Below are positions 53,190 through 60,689 of a stretch of 64,000 nucleotides of DNA, piece after piece. Position 1 is the stretch's first letter; each line of letters begins with the position of its first letter. The stretch is taken from contig NZ_CP058552.1 in the NCBI RefSeq assembly GCF_013401555.1, positions 2,914,001-2,978,000 of the forward strand. Direction: 5' to 3'. A program made the translations under genes and the position numbers. The notes beneath the pieces were generated by a model. It was not told where the DNA came from. It ran no database searches and saw nothing but the letters and a program-made list of their open reading frames with translations. The stretch is from Paenibacillus sp. E222 (GTDB lineage: Bacteria; Bacillota; Bacilli; Paenibacillales; Paenibacillaceae).

Positions 53190-54017
53190 ATGATTAGAGG
53201 GTTAACAAGAGCAGGCTTGGGGAACATCGAGTCCAATGAACAATATATTACGAATGCTGCAAAATACGGATTTCAGTCTGTAGATTTGAATCCGCTCTCA
53301 TTGATTGAAGAGGTTGGCAAGGAACAGGCTATACACCTGCTGGAAAGCAATCAGGTGATCATCGGTTCATCCGATCTGACCGTAGACTGGAGAACCACAG
53401 ATGAACAGTTTCGTGAAGGACTTCAATCGCTGGTTCAAATGGCAGAAGCCTCTGCTGCATTGAACTGTTACAGCTGTTGTACCTATATTTTACCTTCCAC
53501 AGATCAGCCAGCAGCATCATTTATGGCGGCAGCTACCAAACGATTGAGATTGTGTGCAGATATTCTGGACGCTTATGGAATAAGGCTAGGCCTGGAGTTT
53601 GTGGGTTGCCATCATCTGCGCACTCAATGGAAGAATCCATTCATTTGGAGTGTGGAGGATACGCTTGACTGGATCGAAACAATTCATGCTCCGAATGTAG
53701 GTTTATTGGTGGATTCCTATCATTGGCATACAAATGGATTAAAGATCGAAGAGGTGTTGGATCTTAAGAAGGAACAGATTGTCCATGTTCATATCAATGA
53801 TGCTTATGATCTGCCCATTGAAGAATTGCTGGATCATGAGCGTTTATACCCTGGCGAGGGAGTAATTGATCTGCAGGGATTCTTGAAGAACCTGAAGACC
53901 ATTGGATACAATGGCGTTGTATCTCAAGAGGTGCTGGCACCAACGCCAACCGTCGATTCAAGTGAATTGTTTGCCAAGTCCAAGGCAGGCTTCGATAAAG
54001 TGTTTGCGACAATATAA
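53190..54017 (+). CDS. Sugar phosphate isomerase/epimerase (TIM barrel)
   Basis: Xylose-isomerase/AP-endonuclease-2 fold, 275 residues. Metal ligands fit GLEFVGCHH, LLVDSYHWHTNG, VHVHINDAYD and VSQEVLAP at the C-terminal edge. Works on a keto-sugar, cyclitol or sugar acid; the partner dehydrogenase acts before or after. GGAGG precedes the ATG. Eight bases before the AraC gene frame, so the cassette is a tight operon. Confidence 0.88.
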   Translation: MIRGLTRAGLGNIESNEQYITNAAKYGFQSVDLNPLSLIEEVGKEQAIHLLESNQVIIGSSDLTVDWRTTDEQFREGLQSLVQMAEASAALNCYSCCTYILPSTDQPAASFMAAATKRLRLCADILDAYGIRLGLEFVGCHHLRTQWKNPFIWSVEDTLDWIETIHAPNVGLLVDSYHWHTNGLKIEEVLDLKKEQIVHVHINDAYDLPIEELLDHERLYPGEGVIDLQGFLKNLKTIGYNGVVSQEVLAPTPTVDSSELFAKSKAGFDKVFATI

Positions 54018-54052
54018 CCGGATCAGTGAGAAGTCAGCGGGGAGGAATACAT

Positions 54053-54937
54053 GTGTATGAGGCATGGATGAACAGCATTTCGCCATTCGTAAGAGCGGCA
54101 AGAGTGACGGAATCATTTTCTTTGGCAGGGGAATGGATAGACCACGATCATGTGTATACCTACATCGAACAAGGGGAAGCGGAGTTCTTCTTGAGTGGCG
54201 TGAAATACCTGGTCAAAGAAGGCGACATTGTGCTGATGCATCCATTCATGTCTCATATCATTCGGTCCACCTCCACGCAGCCATTGATTCAGTATATTTT
54301 TCATTTTGATCTGTACTATGAGGAAGAGCGTAGTTTATTGAAGAATACGAGTGCAGCTCATCGTGAAAGTCCCGATCTGGCGGATAGGGAAATGATGCTG
54401 GCTTCCATACGCCCAATATCTCATTTGCAGTTAGCCGATCGAATCGAATGGAAAAAGAGATTTGCGCTCATGCATAAGGAGTTTCAGGAAAAGCGGGGAG
54501 GATCTTCTTTAATCACGAAATCCATATGTTTGGAGTTGCTACATCTGTTTTTCAAAAATCAATCCGCTGATCAGGACCAAGAGGGGAACATGACCAAGGG
54601 ATGGGCATTCATTGAAAAGTCGATTCGTTATATTCATGAATGCTACGCCGATCCTCAATTAAATAATGTTGCCATCAGTAGATATGTCGGTGTATCGACG
54701 AACCATTTATCGCATTTGTTCAAAAGCAAGCTGGGCATTACCCTTCACAAATATGTGACACATATCCGAATAGAGCAGGCCCAGAAAAGAATTATTGAAG
54801 GAACACATAATTTAACCCGGATTGCCGAGGAGGTTGGCTTTTCGAGTATTCATCTGTTCAGTCGGTCTTTCAAGGCTGCTGTAGGTATCACTCCCAGTAA
54901 ATATGCAGCGATGAAATCGAGGGTAGAGTGGGAGTAG
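54053..54937 (+). CDS. AraC family regulator
   Basis: 294-residue transcription factor. A cupin-like sugar sensor at the N-terminus (EQGEAEFFLSGVKYLVKEGDIVLMHPF) is joined to an AraC double helix-turn-helix (NNVAISRYVGVSTNHLSHLFKSKLGITLHKYVTHIRIEQAQ). The start is GTG 54053, since GGGGAGG (54039-54045) lies before it. It is the third gene of the dehydrogenase/isomerase operon and most likely regulates it. Confidence 0.9.
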   Translation: MYEAWMNSISPFVRAARVTESFSLAGEWIDHDHVYTYIEQGEAEFFLSGVKYLVKEGDIVLMHPFMSHIIRSTSTQPLIQYIFHFDLYYEEERSLLKNTSAAHRESPDLADREMMLASIRPISHLQLADRIEWKKRFALMHKEFQEKRGGSSLITKSICLELLHLFFKNQSADQDQEGNMTKGWAFIEKSIRYIHECYADPQLNNVAISRYVGVSTNHLSHLFKSKLGITLHKYVTHIRIEQAQKRIIEGTHNLTRIAEEVGFSSIHLFSRSFKAAVGITPSKYAAMKSRVEWE

Positions 54938-54942
54938 GCTGA

Positions 54943-54974
54943 TAGTTGCTAACTAAACATAAAAGATATATAGT
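54943..54974 (+). promoter_or_regulatory. Promoter with overlapping operator of the Rrf2 gene
   Basis: TTGCTA (54946-54951), 17-base spacer, TATAGT (54969-54974), a good sigma-A match. A dyad TAGTT GCT AACTA (54943-54955) covers the -35 box, and another TAGTTAG lies at 54991. This suits autoregulation by the Rrf2 protein. Confidence 0.55.
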
Positions 54975-55007
54975 ATATTTAGAAAAGAAATAGTTAGGAT
55001 GAATGCT

Positions 55008-55439
55008 ATGGCATACTCTACAGCCTTATCACAGGGAATCTCGATTCTGCTCTATATTCACGCTCTATCCGAGGAGAACTGTTCGAATTATTTGTCCACC
55101 AAGTTGATATCGGAGCAGCTAAATATTCCGGTTCCTACGACAGTAAAAGTCATTCGCAACCTGAATAACGCCAAACTGACGATGGCTAAAGAAGGTGCCA
55201 AGGGCGGCATCTTGCTTGCTCAGCCGTTATCGGAAATCACGATGCTGGATGTATTCCTGGCGGTTGAACCCGGCAAAGACTTGTTTAAAGTTCATACCGA
55301 TGTAACACTCCAGGGACAAGATGTGGACGACGTGAAACAAAAGATTATTCACCATCTTGATGGCGCGGAGATCGCCATGCAGAATTATTTAAAAGACATA
55401 CGGTTAACCGATCTGTTTCATGAAGAAAGAAAGGGTTAA
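55008..55439 (+). CDS. Rrf2 family regulator
   Basis: 143-residue winged-helix regulator. YSTALSQGISILLYIH and LNIPVPTTVKVIRNLNNAKLTMAKEGAKGGILLA are the Rrf2 DNA-binding domain. It has no Cys triplet, so no Fe-S cluster, as in HypR/YwnA-like members that sense thiol or redox stress. ATG 55008 fits AGGATG better than 54999. The next gene, an aldo/keto reductase, may be its target (inference). Confidence 0.9.
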   Translation: MAYSTALSQGISILLYIHALSEENCSNYLSTKLISEQLNIPVPTTVKVIRNLNNAKLTMAKEGAKGGILLAQPLSEITMLDVFLAVEPGKDLFKVHTDVTLQGQDVDDVKQKIIHHLDGAEIAMQNYLKDIRLTDLFHEERKG

Positions 55440-55511
55440 CCTCTTTTTTTGGACTAAACTAGATATAAGAAATATCAAGTATGTTTCGTTATTTTGAGAG
55501 GAGCAATCAAA

Positions 55512-56381
55512 ATGAATTTGCATACTAAAGTGATTGAAGCCAGAAACGGGGTTCCCATTCCTCAACTGGGTTTTGGGGTTTACAAAATAACGAAAGAAGC
55601 AGAATTTACAACAGCGACTCGCGAGGCCATTCAGGTCGGGTACCGACATTTTGATACTGCCCGGATCTATGGGAATGAGAAAGCGCTGGGAGCAGAAATC
55701 CGGCATAGTCCAATTCCGCGCGAGCAATTCTTCATCACGTCGAAAGTCTGGAATACGGATCATGGCTATGAAGCGACCCAGAAAGCTTTCCAGAAAACGA
55801 TAAACAAGCTGGGTGTCGATTACCTCGATATGTATTTAATCCATTTTGCTTCGCCCAAGTATATCGAAACGTGGAAAGCCATGGAGGAATTATATGAGGA
55901 GGGCAAGATCAGAGTCATCGGGGTCGCGAACTTTGAGATTCAGCATCTGGAAGAATTAAGGAAGCATGCGAAAATCTTGCCGATGATCAACCAGATCGAG
56001 ACGCACCCGGAATTTCCGCAGAACGAACTGCGTGCCTATATGAATCAACATCAGATTTTGCATGAGGCGTGGGGTCCGTTGGGACAGGGGAATAAAGTGT
56101 TATTGCAGCATCCGGTATTGAAGGGAATCGCTGATCATCACCATAAGACGGTGGCTCAAGTGATTTTGCGTTGGCACCTGGAACGGGGCGTTATCCTGAT
56201 TCCCAAATCATCCAATCCAAAGCGGATCAGAGAGAATAGTGAAATCTTTGATTTTAAGCTGTCGGCTGAGGAAATGGAGAAGATCAATAGCCTAAACTCG
56301 GGTAAGAGGTATTCGATCCATCCGACAGGTTATATTGTGAATCCGATTTTTAATGTGTTGATGAAACTTTTCGTTAGGTAA
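55512..56381 (+). CDS. Aldo/keto reductase
   Basis: NADPH-dependent reductase of carbonyl compounds, 289 residues. Catalytic tetrad: D in HFDTARIY, Y in RIYGNE, K in TSKVWN, H in LIHFASP. The C-terminal PKSSNPKRI binds the cofactor phosphate. GAGAGGAG selects ATG 55512; the frame extends to TTG 55494. It sits 72 bases after an Rrf2 gene, with a short sequence (ACTAAAC..AGATATA) common to both upstream regions. Detoxification of reactive carbonyls is plausible. Confidence 0.9.
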   Translation: MNLHTKVIEARNGVPIPQLGFGVYKITKEAEFTTATREAIQVGYRHFDTARIYGNEKALGAEIRHSPIPREQFFITSKVWNTDHGYEATQKAFQKTINKLGVDYLDMYLIHFASPKYIETWKAMEELYEEGKIRVIGVANFEIQHLEELRKHAKILPMINQIETHPEFPQNELRAYMNQHQILHEAWGPLGQGNKVLLQHPVLKGIADHHHKTVAQVILRWHLERGVILIPKSSNPKRIRENSEIFDFKLSAEEMEKINSLNSGKRYSIHPTGYIVNPIFNVLMKLFVR

Positions 56382-56434
56382 AACGAAGCAATCAGTTGCA
56401 TTGGCATATCTAATTTTATATGAAAAAACATTAG

Positions 56435-56476
56435 CGATAGGGATAAACGGATTTTCCGTTAATTCCTATCGTTTTT
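56435..56476 (+). terminator. Terminator after the aldo/keto reductase
   Basis: CGATAGG / CCTATCG outer stem, inner AACGGA TTT TCCGTT, then a T run. Confidence 0.85.
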
Positions 56477-56593
56477 ATATGAAGAAATAGGGCTTCCTTC
56501 CTATTCTTTTGCTTCTTAAGTTTTCAGTGATTGTTAAGAACTGCTATGTATATTGAAATAGTACGTAATTAGAAAGGTTAAGGAGGAGACCAT

Positions 56594-58081
56594 TTGAATC
56601 TATATACTGGAAAAGATGTAAGAGTGAATTTTACACAATGGAGTGTACTTGCCCTTGTCATTACATTACTCACAAGCGTGAGTTTTCCATCTTCATCGGC
56701 ACTGGCTGCTGCGGTTCCTATTTCGCTAAGTCAACCTAAGGACATTGAGTTCTATAAAACGGCTGATGGGAAAACCGAAATGCTAATCGCAGACAGCGGG
56801 AACGATCGTGTCATCCGTGCAACAGCGGGAGGTGTGGTTTTATCCACCATGGTGGTCAACCATCTGACGGCTGCCACCGTAGAACCCAATGGTTTAATCT
56901 ATGCAGCGGAATCAGGAGCAGCGGCCAAGGTACATATTTTTAACCCCGACGGTACAGTGCACTCGCCATACATCGATGTGATGTCCAAATTTTCACTTCA
57001 ACCTGCTGCAGATGATGCGAAGCAACCGTACATAAAAAGTATGGCTATGATTGAGCAAAATAATAAGAATAATCTGATCATGGCTTATAGCTCATATGGT
57101 AAGAATGGAAATGATCCACAGAGCTCTGTTTGGTTATCCACCATTTATTTAGATGGTTCAGGAACGAGCGGAGGCAGTGGAGGTTACACAGAAAATTCTA
57201 GTGTGATACGAGGAGACAATAAGTCAAGGTGGTATACCCAATCAGGAGGGGTTATCCTTCAGGATATAACCAATATTTTTAACAATTCAATTAATTACGG
57301 AGATTTGGCCGCAGATTCAGCAAACAAGCTATTATACGTTGTGACCGACGATCAAATTATGCGGACAAGCTACGAAGGAGCGACCTATACTAATCGGCCT
57401 GTACTGAGCCCGTGGTTAAGTTCAAGCCCAGAACATCCAATTCGTGCAGGGAACCCAATTGCGGTTGGTCCGGGTGGGGAAGTCTATATGGCGGATACAG
57501 CGGATGACCGGATTGTTGTATTCAATCCAAACGGAACCTTTAATCGAATTCTGGAACTTGCGTGGGACATTAATCAGATCCCGACCGTGAGCTCGTTCTC
57601 AAAAACGATAAAGGTAGGGCAGCCCGTTATCTTTTCAAAGCAGGATTTTGAATATAACTTTGCCGATGCCGATGGGGAACCGTTGTCTGATATTCGTATT
57701 ACTTCCTTGCCCTTGAGTGGCAAGTTACAGTTGAATGATACAGACGTAACGCAAAATCAAGTGATTCCTGTCACTGAATTGGCTCACCTGAAATTTATAG
57801 CTCCAACGGTGGGAGAAAAAGTTACGTTCAATTGGCAGGCGAAGGATGGCCGTGATTTCTCCGAAGAAGCAACGGTAACGATCATGCTGCGAATTAAAGG
57901 TGATGCGAATGGAGACGGTGTGATTACACCTGCAGATGCCTTATTGGTGAATAAATATATCAAAGGTTTAATCACGTTAACACCGAGTCAGATTGAAGCT
58001 TTGGACATGAATGATGATGGTGTACTGGATGCGAAGGATTCAGCGCTGATTATGGGCGTTTACTTGGGGATCAACTCATAA
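56594..58081 (+). CDS. Secreted beta-propeller protein with C-terminal dockerin
   Basis: 495 residues from TTG 56594 behind AAGGAGGAGA. Signal peptide (about 15-42, ending ALAAA). An NHL-like beta-propeller follows (about 45-335; EMLIADSGNDRVIRA, GLIYAAESGA, EVYMADTADDRIVVFNPNGTF), then a cadherin-like Ig domain (about 340-434, LPLSGKLQLNDTDV to ATVTIML). The end is a dockerin: two calcium loops DANGDGVITPAD (437-448) and DMNDDGVLDAKD (471-482). No enzyme signature. The next gene encodes two cohesin-like domains and SLH repeats, so this protein is probably docked on the surface. The function of the propeller is unknown. Confidence 0.85.
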   Translation: MNLYTGKDVRVNFTQWSVLALVITLLTSVSFPSSSALAAAVPISLSQPKDIEFYKTADGKTEMLIADSGNDRVIRATAGGVVLSTMVVNHLTAATVEPNGLIYAAESGAAAKVHIFNPDGTVHSPYIDVMSKFSLQPAADDAKQPYIKSMAMIEQNNKNNLIMAYSSYGKNGNDPQSSVWLSTIYLDGSGTSGGSGGYTENSSVIRGDNKSRWYTQSGGVILQDITNIFNNSINYGDLAADSANKLLYVVTDDQIMRTSYEGATYTNRPVLSPWLSSSPEHPIRAGNPIAVGPGGEVYMADTADDRIVVFNPNGTFNRILELAWDINQIPTVSSFSKTIKVGQPVIFSKQDFEYNFADADGEPLSDIRITSLPLSGKLQLNDTDVTQNQVIPVTELAHLKFIAPTVGEKVTFNWQAKDGRDFSEEATVTIMLRIKGDANGDGVITPADALLVNKYIKGLITLTPSQIEALDMNDDGVLDAKDSALIMGVYLGINS

Positions 58082-58102
58082 AACTAGGAAGGGGTGAATA
58101 CT

Positions 58103-60499
58103 TTGTCACATCATAACTCATCTTTAATTTCAGCAAAATCGAAACGATCCATCAAGGCTATTCTGGCTGCGCTGCTTATGGTCTCCATGATCTTTTCGTG
58201 GCTTCCTCAGGCACAGGCCAGTGTAGATCCTGTAATTCATATTGGTCAAGTATCCGGTAAACCAGGAGACATCGTCGAAGTACCTGTATCCTATGATTCA
58301 AAAGGCTCAGAATTTTCTTTTTTTCACTCTGAATTGTCCTTTGCCTATGATTCGGCTGTACTTGAACTCGTTGAAGGGGACGAGGTTGTAAACCGCCAAG
58401 CCTATGAAAATTATCAGGGGGTCAGCCTGACTGAAGATACGTCTGCTCCAGGGTATATTTCAGTGATCATGACGACACAAAATTTCATTCAGGAATCTGC
58501 GGCATTATATTCCCTTCATTTCAAAATCAAGGAGAATGCGACTACCGGTCCAAGTTCAGTAACTTTGCATACGGGCGCATTGGTAGTGGAATATGATCCG
58601 TTTCAGGTGACTGGGGAAAATGGGCAAGTTACTGTGCTGGCCGATGAGAAGCCGGTTGGGTATGGTGTTGTCTATATCGGATCAGAAGAAGGAAAAGCAG
58701 GTGACCAGGTAACGCTAACGGTTGATACGGCGGTGCTTTCTCAACCGATTGGCTCTTATGGGGTACGTCTGAAGTTCAACCCTGCAGCTTTGCAGGTGAC
58801 TGATGTTACAGGCAGTCCGGGAATACGACATCATGCGAATAATGAGACAGGATCGCTTATCGTGGGCTGGAGTGATGAAAATGGAGGACTGAGTCCTATT
58901 CCAGCATCCGAGAACTACCAAACGTTGTTCAATATTGAATTCAAGATCACCTCCAGTGCTGTCGCAGGTGTGTATCCGGTGCAGTTCGTCAACGAGACGC
59001 TACTCGAAAACTTCACCGTGACGGATACCGATGGGATTGAAATGATGAAACAGGCAGTATCAGGCGATATCACGGTCGTTGGTGAGCCAACAACACCAAC
59101 AACACCAACAACACCAACAACGCCATCCAATCCGGGTTCGTCCGGTTCAGGAAGTTCATCCGGTGGTTCGTCAACACCATCCACGCCTGCAAGCACTTCC
59201 GAGAAGATTACCGTAAATGTGACCAATGAGCGGAATGCAACTGCCGTTGTCTCGGCAACAACGATTGAAAGAACAACTGGGGCAGATGGACGCAAAAAAG
59301 ACGAGGTGAATCTAACTGCCGAGCAGACTTCTCGTGCAATTGCAAGCCTGAAGAAGGCCGGTTCGAATATTGCCCGAATCCTGATTCCGGATGAGAAGGA
59401 CGAGGTATCCGAGCTGAATGTGAAACTGCCTGCCAAGTCTGCTTCACTGATGGCAGACGAGAAGATGAATCTGTATATTGAAACGGATAACGCATCCCTG
59501 CAACTTTCGCCGAATACTTTACAGGGACTGGACTCGGAAGTATACTTCCACCTTGTGCCGATCAAGGATGCAGCAGGACGTGAAGTGGTAGAGCAACGTA
59601 TCCACAAAGATCCATTATTCGTCAAACAGTCAACCAATACCGCTGATTTCCGCTTGATAGGTCGTCCAATGACCATCGAGACGAATATGAGCAGTCGTCC
59701 AGTGACGGTTGTGCTGCCCATCAGAGATATGAACCTGACGCAGAAGGAACTGGACAAGCTGCAAGTATTTATTGAACATAGCGATGGAACGAAGGAGCTC
59801 GTTAAGGGGAAAATCGTTAAGTTTAATGGAACAGATCAACCGGGAATTGAGTTTGAAGTCACCAAGTTCAGCACATTTTCCATTGTTCTCATGAATGGCA
59901 GCAATACATCAGCCTACATTCAAGGTTATGCGGATGGCACGTTCAGACCGAATCAGGTAGTTCAGCGTGCTGAAATGGCTGCCTTATTGTCTCGAATACT
60001 GCCGTCTGCCAGTGAAGAGGTTACGCTCAGTACATCCTATCGGGATATGCCTGTTGCCGAGTGGGCACGCGAAGCGATTACAAAGGCGACTGCAGCAGGT
60101 TACATGCGTGGTAACGCTTCCGGGGATTTCATGCCGGTGCGTTCCATCACACGAGCCGAGATGGCTGTCATCATTGAACGAATTTTGGAAATTCAAGAAT
60201 CAGCTGCGGATGTAAACGCAGAAGCAACTGCAGCAACAACGGCTGTGCCAAATGAAGCTGCGGATCTTACACAGCACTGGGCACGCGAAGCAGTTCAGCG
60301 TGTATTGGCAGCAGGGATCATGAGTGTGTCGCAAGACGGAGCATTCCGTCCGAACGATGCTGTGACACGAGCGGAGGCCGTTACTTTGCTGAATCGTTTG
60401 GTGAAGATCGAGCCTGATCTGTCCGGTGCATCGAGATGGAAGGATGTACCTGTGGGTCATTGGGCTTACGGCGCAATTCAGGCTGCATCTCAGAATTAA
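58103..60499 (+). CDS. Surface scaffoldin: two cohesin-like domains with SLH repeats
   Basis: 798 residues from TTG 58103 (AAGGGG eight bases before; GTG 58094 is too close to the ribosome site). Signal peptide (to about ASVDP). Two cohesin-like domains follow (VIHIGQVSGKPGDIVEVPVSY... and VVYIGSEEGKAGDQVTLTVDT...LFNIEFKI), then a TTP/Ser-Gly linker (about 330-370), a middle domain found in SLH proteins (about 375-595), and three SLH repeats (about 600-798; YIQGYADGTFRPNQVVQRAEMAALL, GYMRGNASGDFMPVRSITRAEMAVI, GIMSVSQDGAFRPNDAVTRAEAVTL). The SLH part binds pyruvylated cell-wall polymer. It starts 21 bases after the dockerin gene. Confidence 0.87.
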   Translation: MSHHNSSLISAKSKRSIKAILAALLMVSMIFSWLPQAQASVDPVIHIGQVSGKPGDIVEVPVSYDSKGSEFSFFHSELSFAYDSAVLELVEGDEVVNRQAYENYQGVSLTEDTSAPGYISVIMTTQNFIQESAALYSLHFKIKENATTGPSSVTLHTGALVVEYDPFQVTGENGQVTVLADEKPVGYGVVYIGSEEGKAGDQVTLTVDTAVLSQPIGSYGVRLKFNPAALQVTDVTGSPGIRHHANNETGSLIVGWSDENGGLSPIPASENYQTLFNIEFKITSSAVAGVYPVQFVNETLLENFTVTDTDGIEMMKQAVSGDITVVGEPTTPTTPTTPTTPSNPGSSGSGSSSGGSSTPSTPASTSEKITVNVTNERNATAVVSATTIERTTGADGRKKDEVNLTAEQTSRAIASLKKAGSNIARILIPDEKDEVSELNVKLPAKSASLMADEKMNLYIETDNASLQLSPNTLQGLDSEVYFHLVPIKDAAGREVVEQRIHKDPLFVKQSTNTADFRLIGRPMTIETNMSSRPVTVVLPIRDMNLTQKELDKLQVFIEHSDGTKELVKGKIVKFNGTDQPGIEFEVTKFSTFSIVLMNGSNTSAYIQGYADGTFRPNQVVQRAEMAALLSRILPSASEEVTLSTSYRDMPVAEWAREAITKATAAGYMRGNASGDFMPVRSITRAEMAVIIERILEIQESAADVNAEATAATTAVPNEAADLTQHWAREAVQRVLAAGIMSVSQDGAFRPNDAVTRAEAVTLLNRLVKIEPDLSGASRWKDVPVGHWAYGAIQAASQN

Positions 60500-60510
60500 A
60501 ATGGTGAGTG

Positions 60511-60554
60511 CTGATGCTGCTTGCCCCTCTTCAACTGGGGACAAGCAGCATCAG
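60511..60554 (+). repeat. Long inverted repeat after the scaffoldin gene
   Basis: CTGATGCTGCTTG CCCC pairs with GGGG (bulge A) CAAGCAGCATCAG; near-perfect, loop TCTTCAACT, no T run. Possibly mRNA stabilising, or part of the terminator that follows. Confidence 0.7.
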
Positions 60555-60566
60555 ATGAAGTCCAGG

Positions 60567-60590
60567 AGGCATCTGCGGATGCCTTTTTTT
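60567..60590 (+). terminator. Terminator of the dockerin/cohesin operon
   Basis: AGGCATC TGCG GATGCCT followed by a T run. Confidence 0.9.
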
Positions 60591-60689
60591 CATCGTTACA
60601 TTGTGGTTTGCAAAAAGGATGGACAGCTTCAGGTGTGAGTGGGAAAATAACGCTATGCTGCAAGACAGACGTTTACTGGAGAAAGAGAG

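Noticed and set aside
59087..59130. Short direct repeats (ACACCAACA units) that could suggest a CRISPR or tandem array
   Set aside because: They encode the Thr-Pro linker of the scaffoldin; there are no spacers and no cas genes.
58915..59757. Minus-strand frame of 280 codons opposite the scaffoldin gene
   Set aside because: Low-complexity shadow of the linker and middle domain; no start signal.
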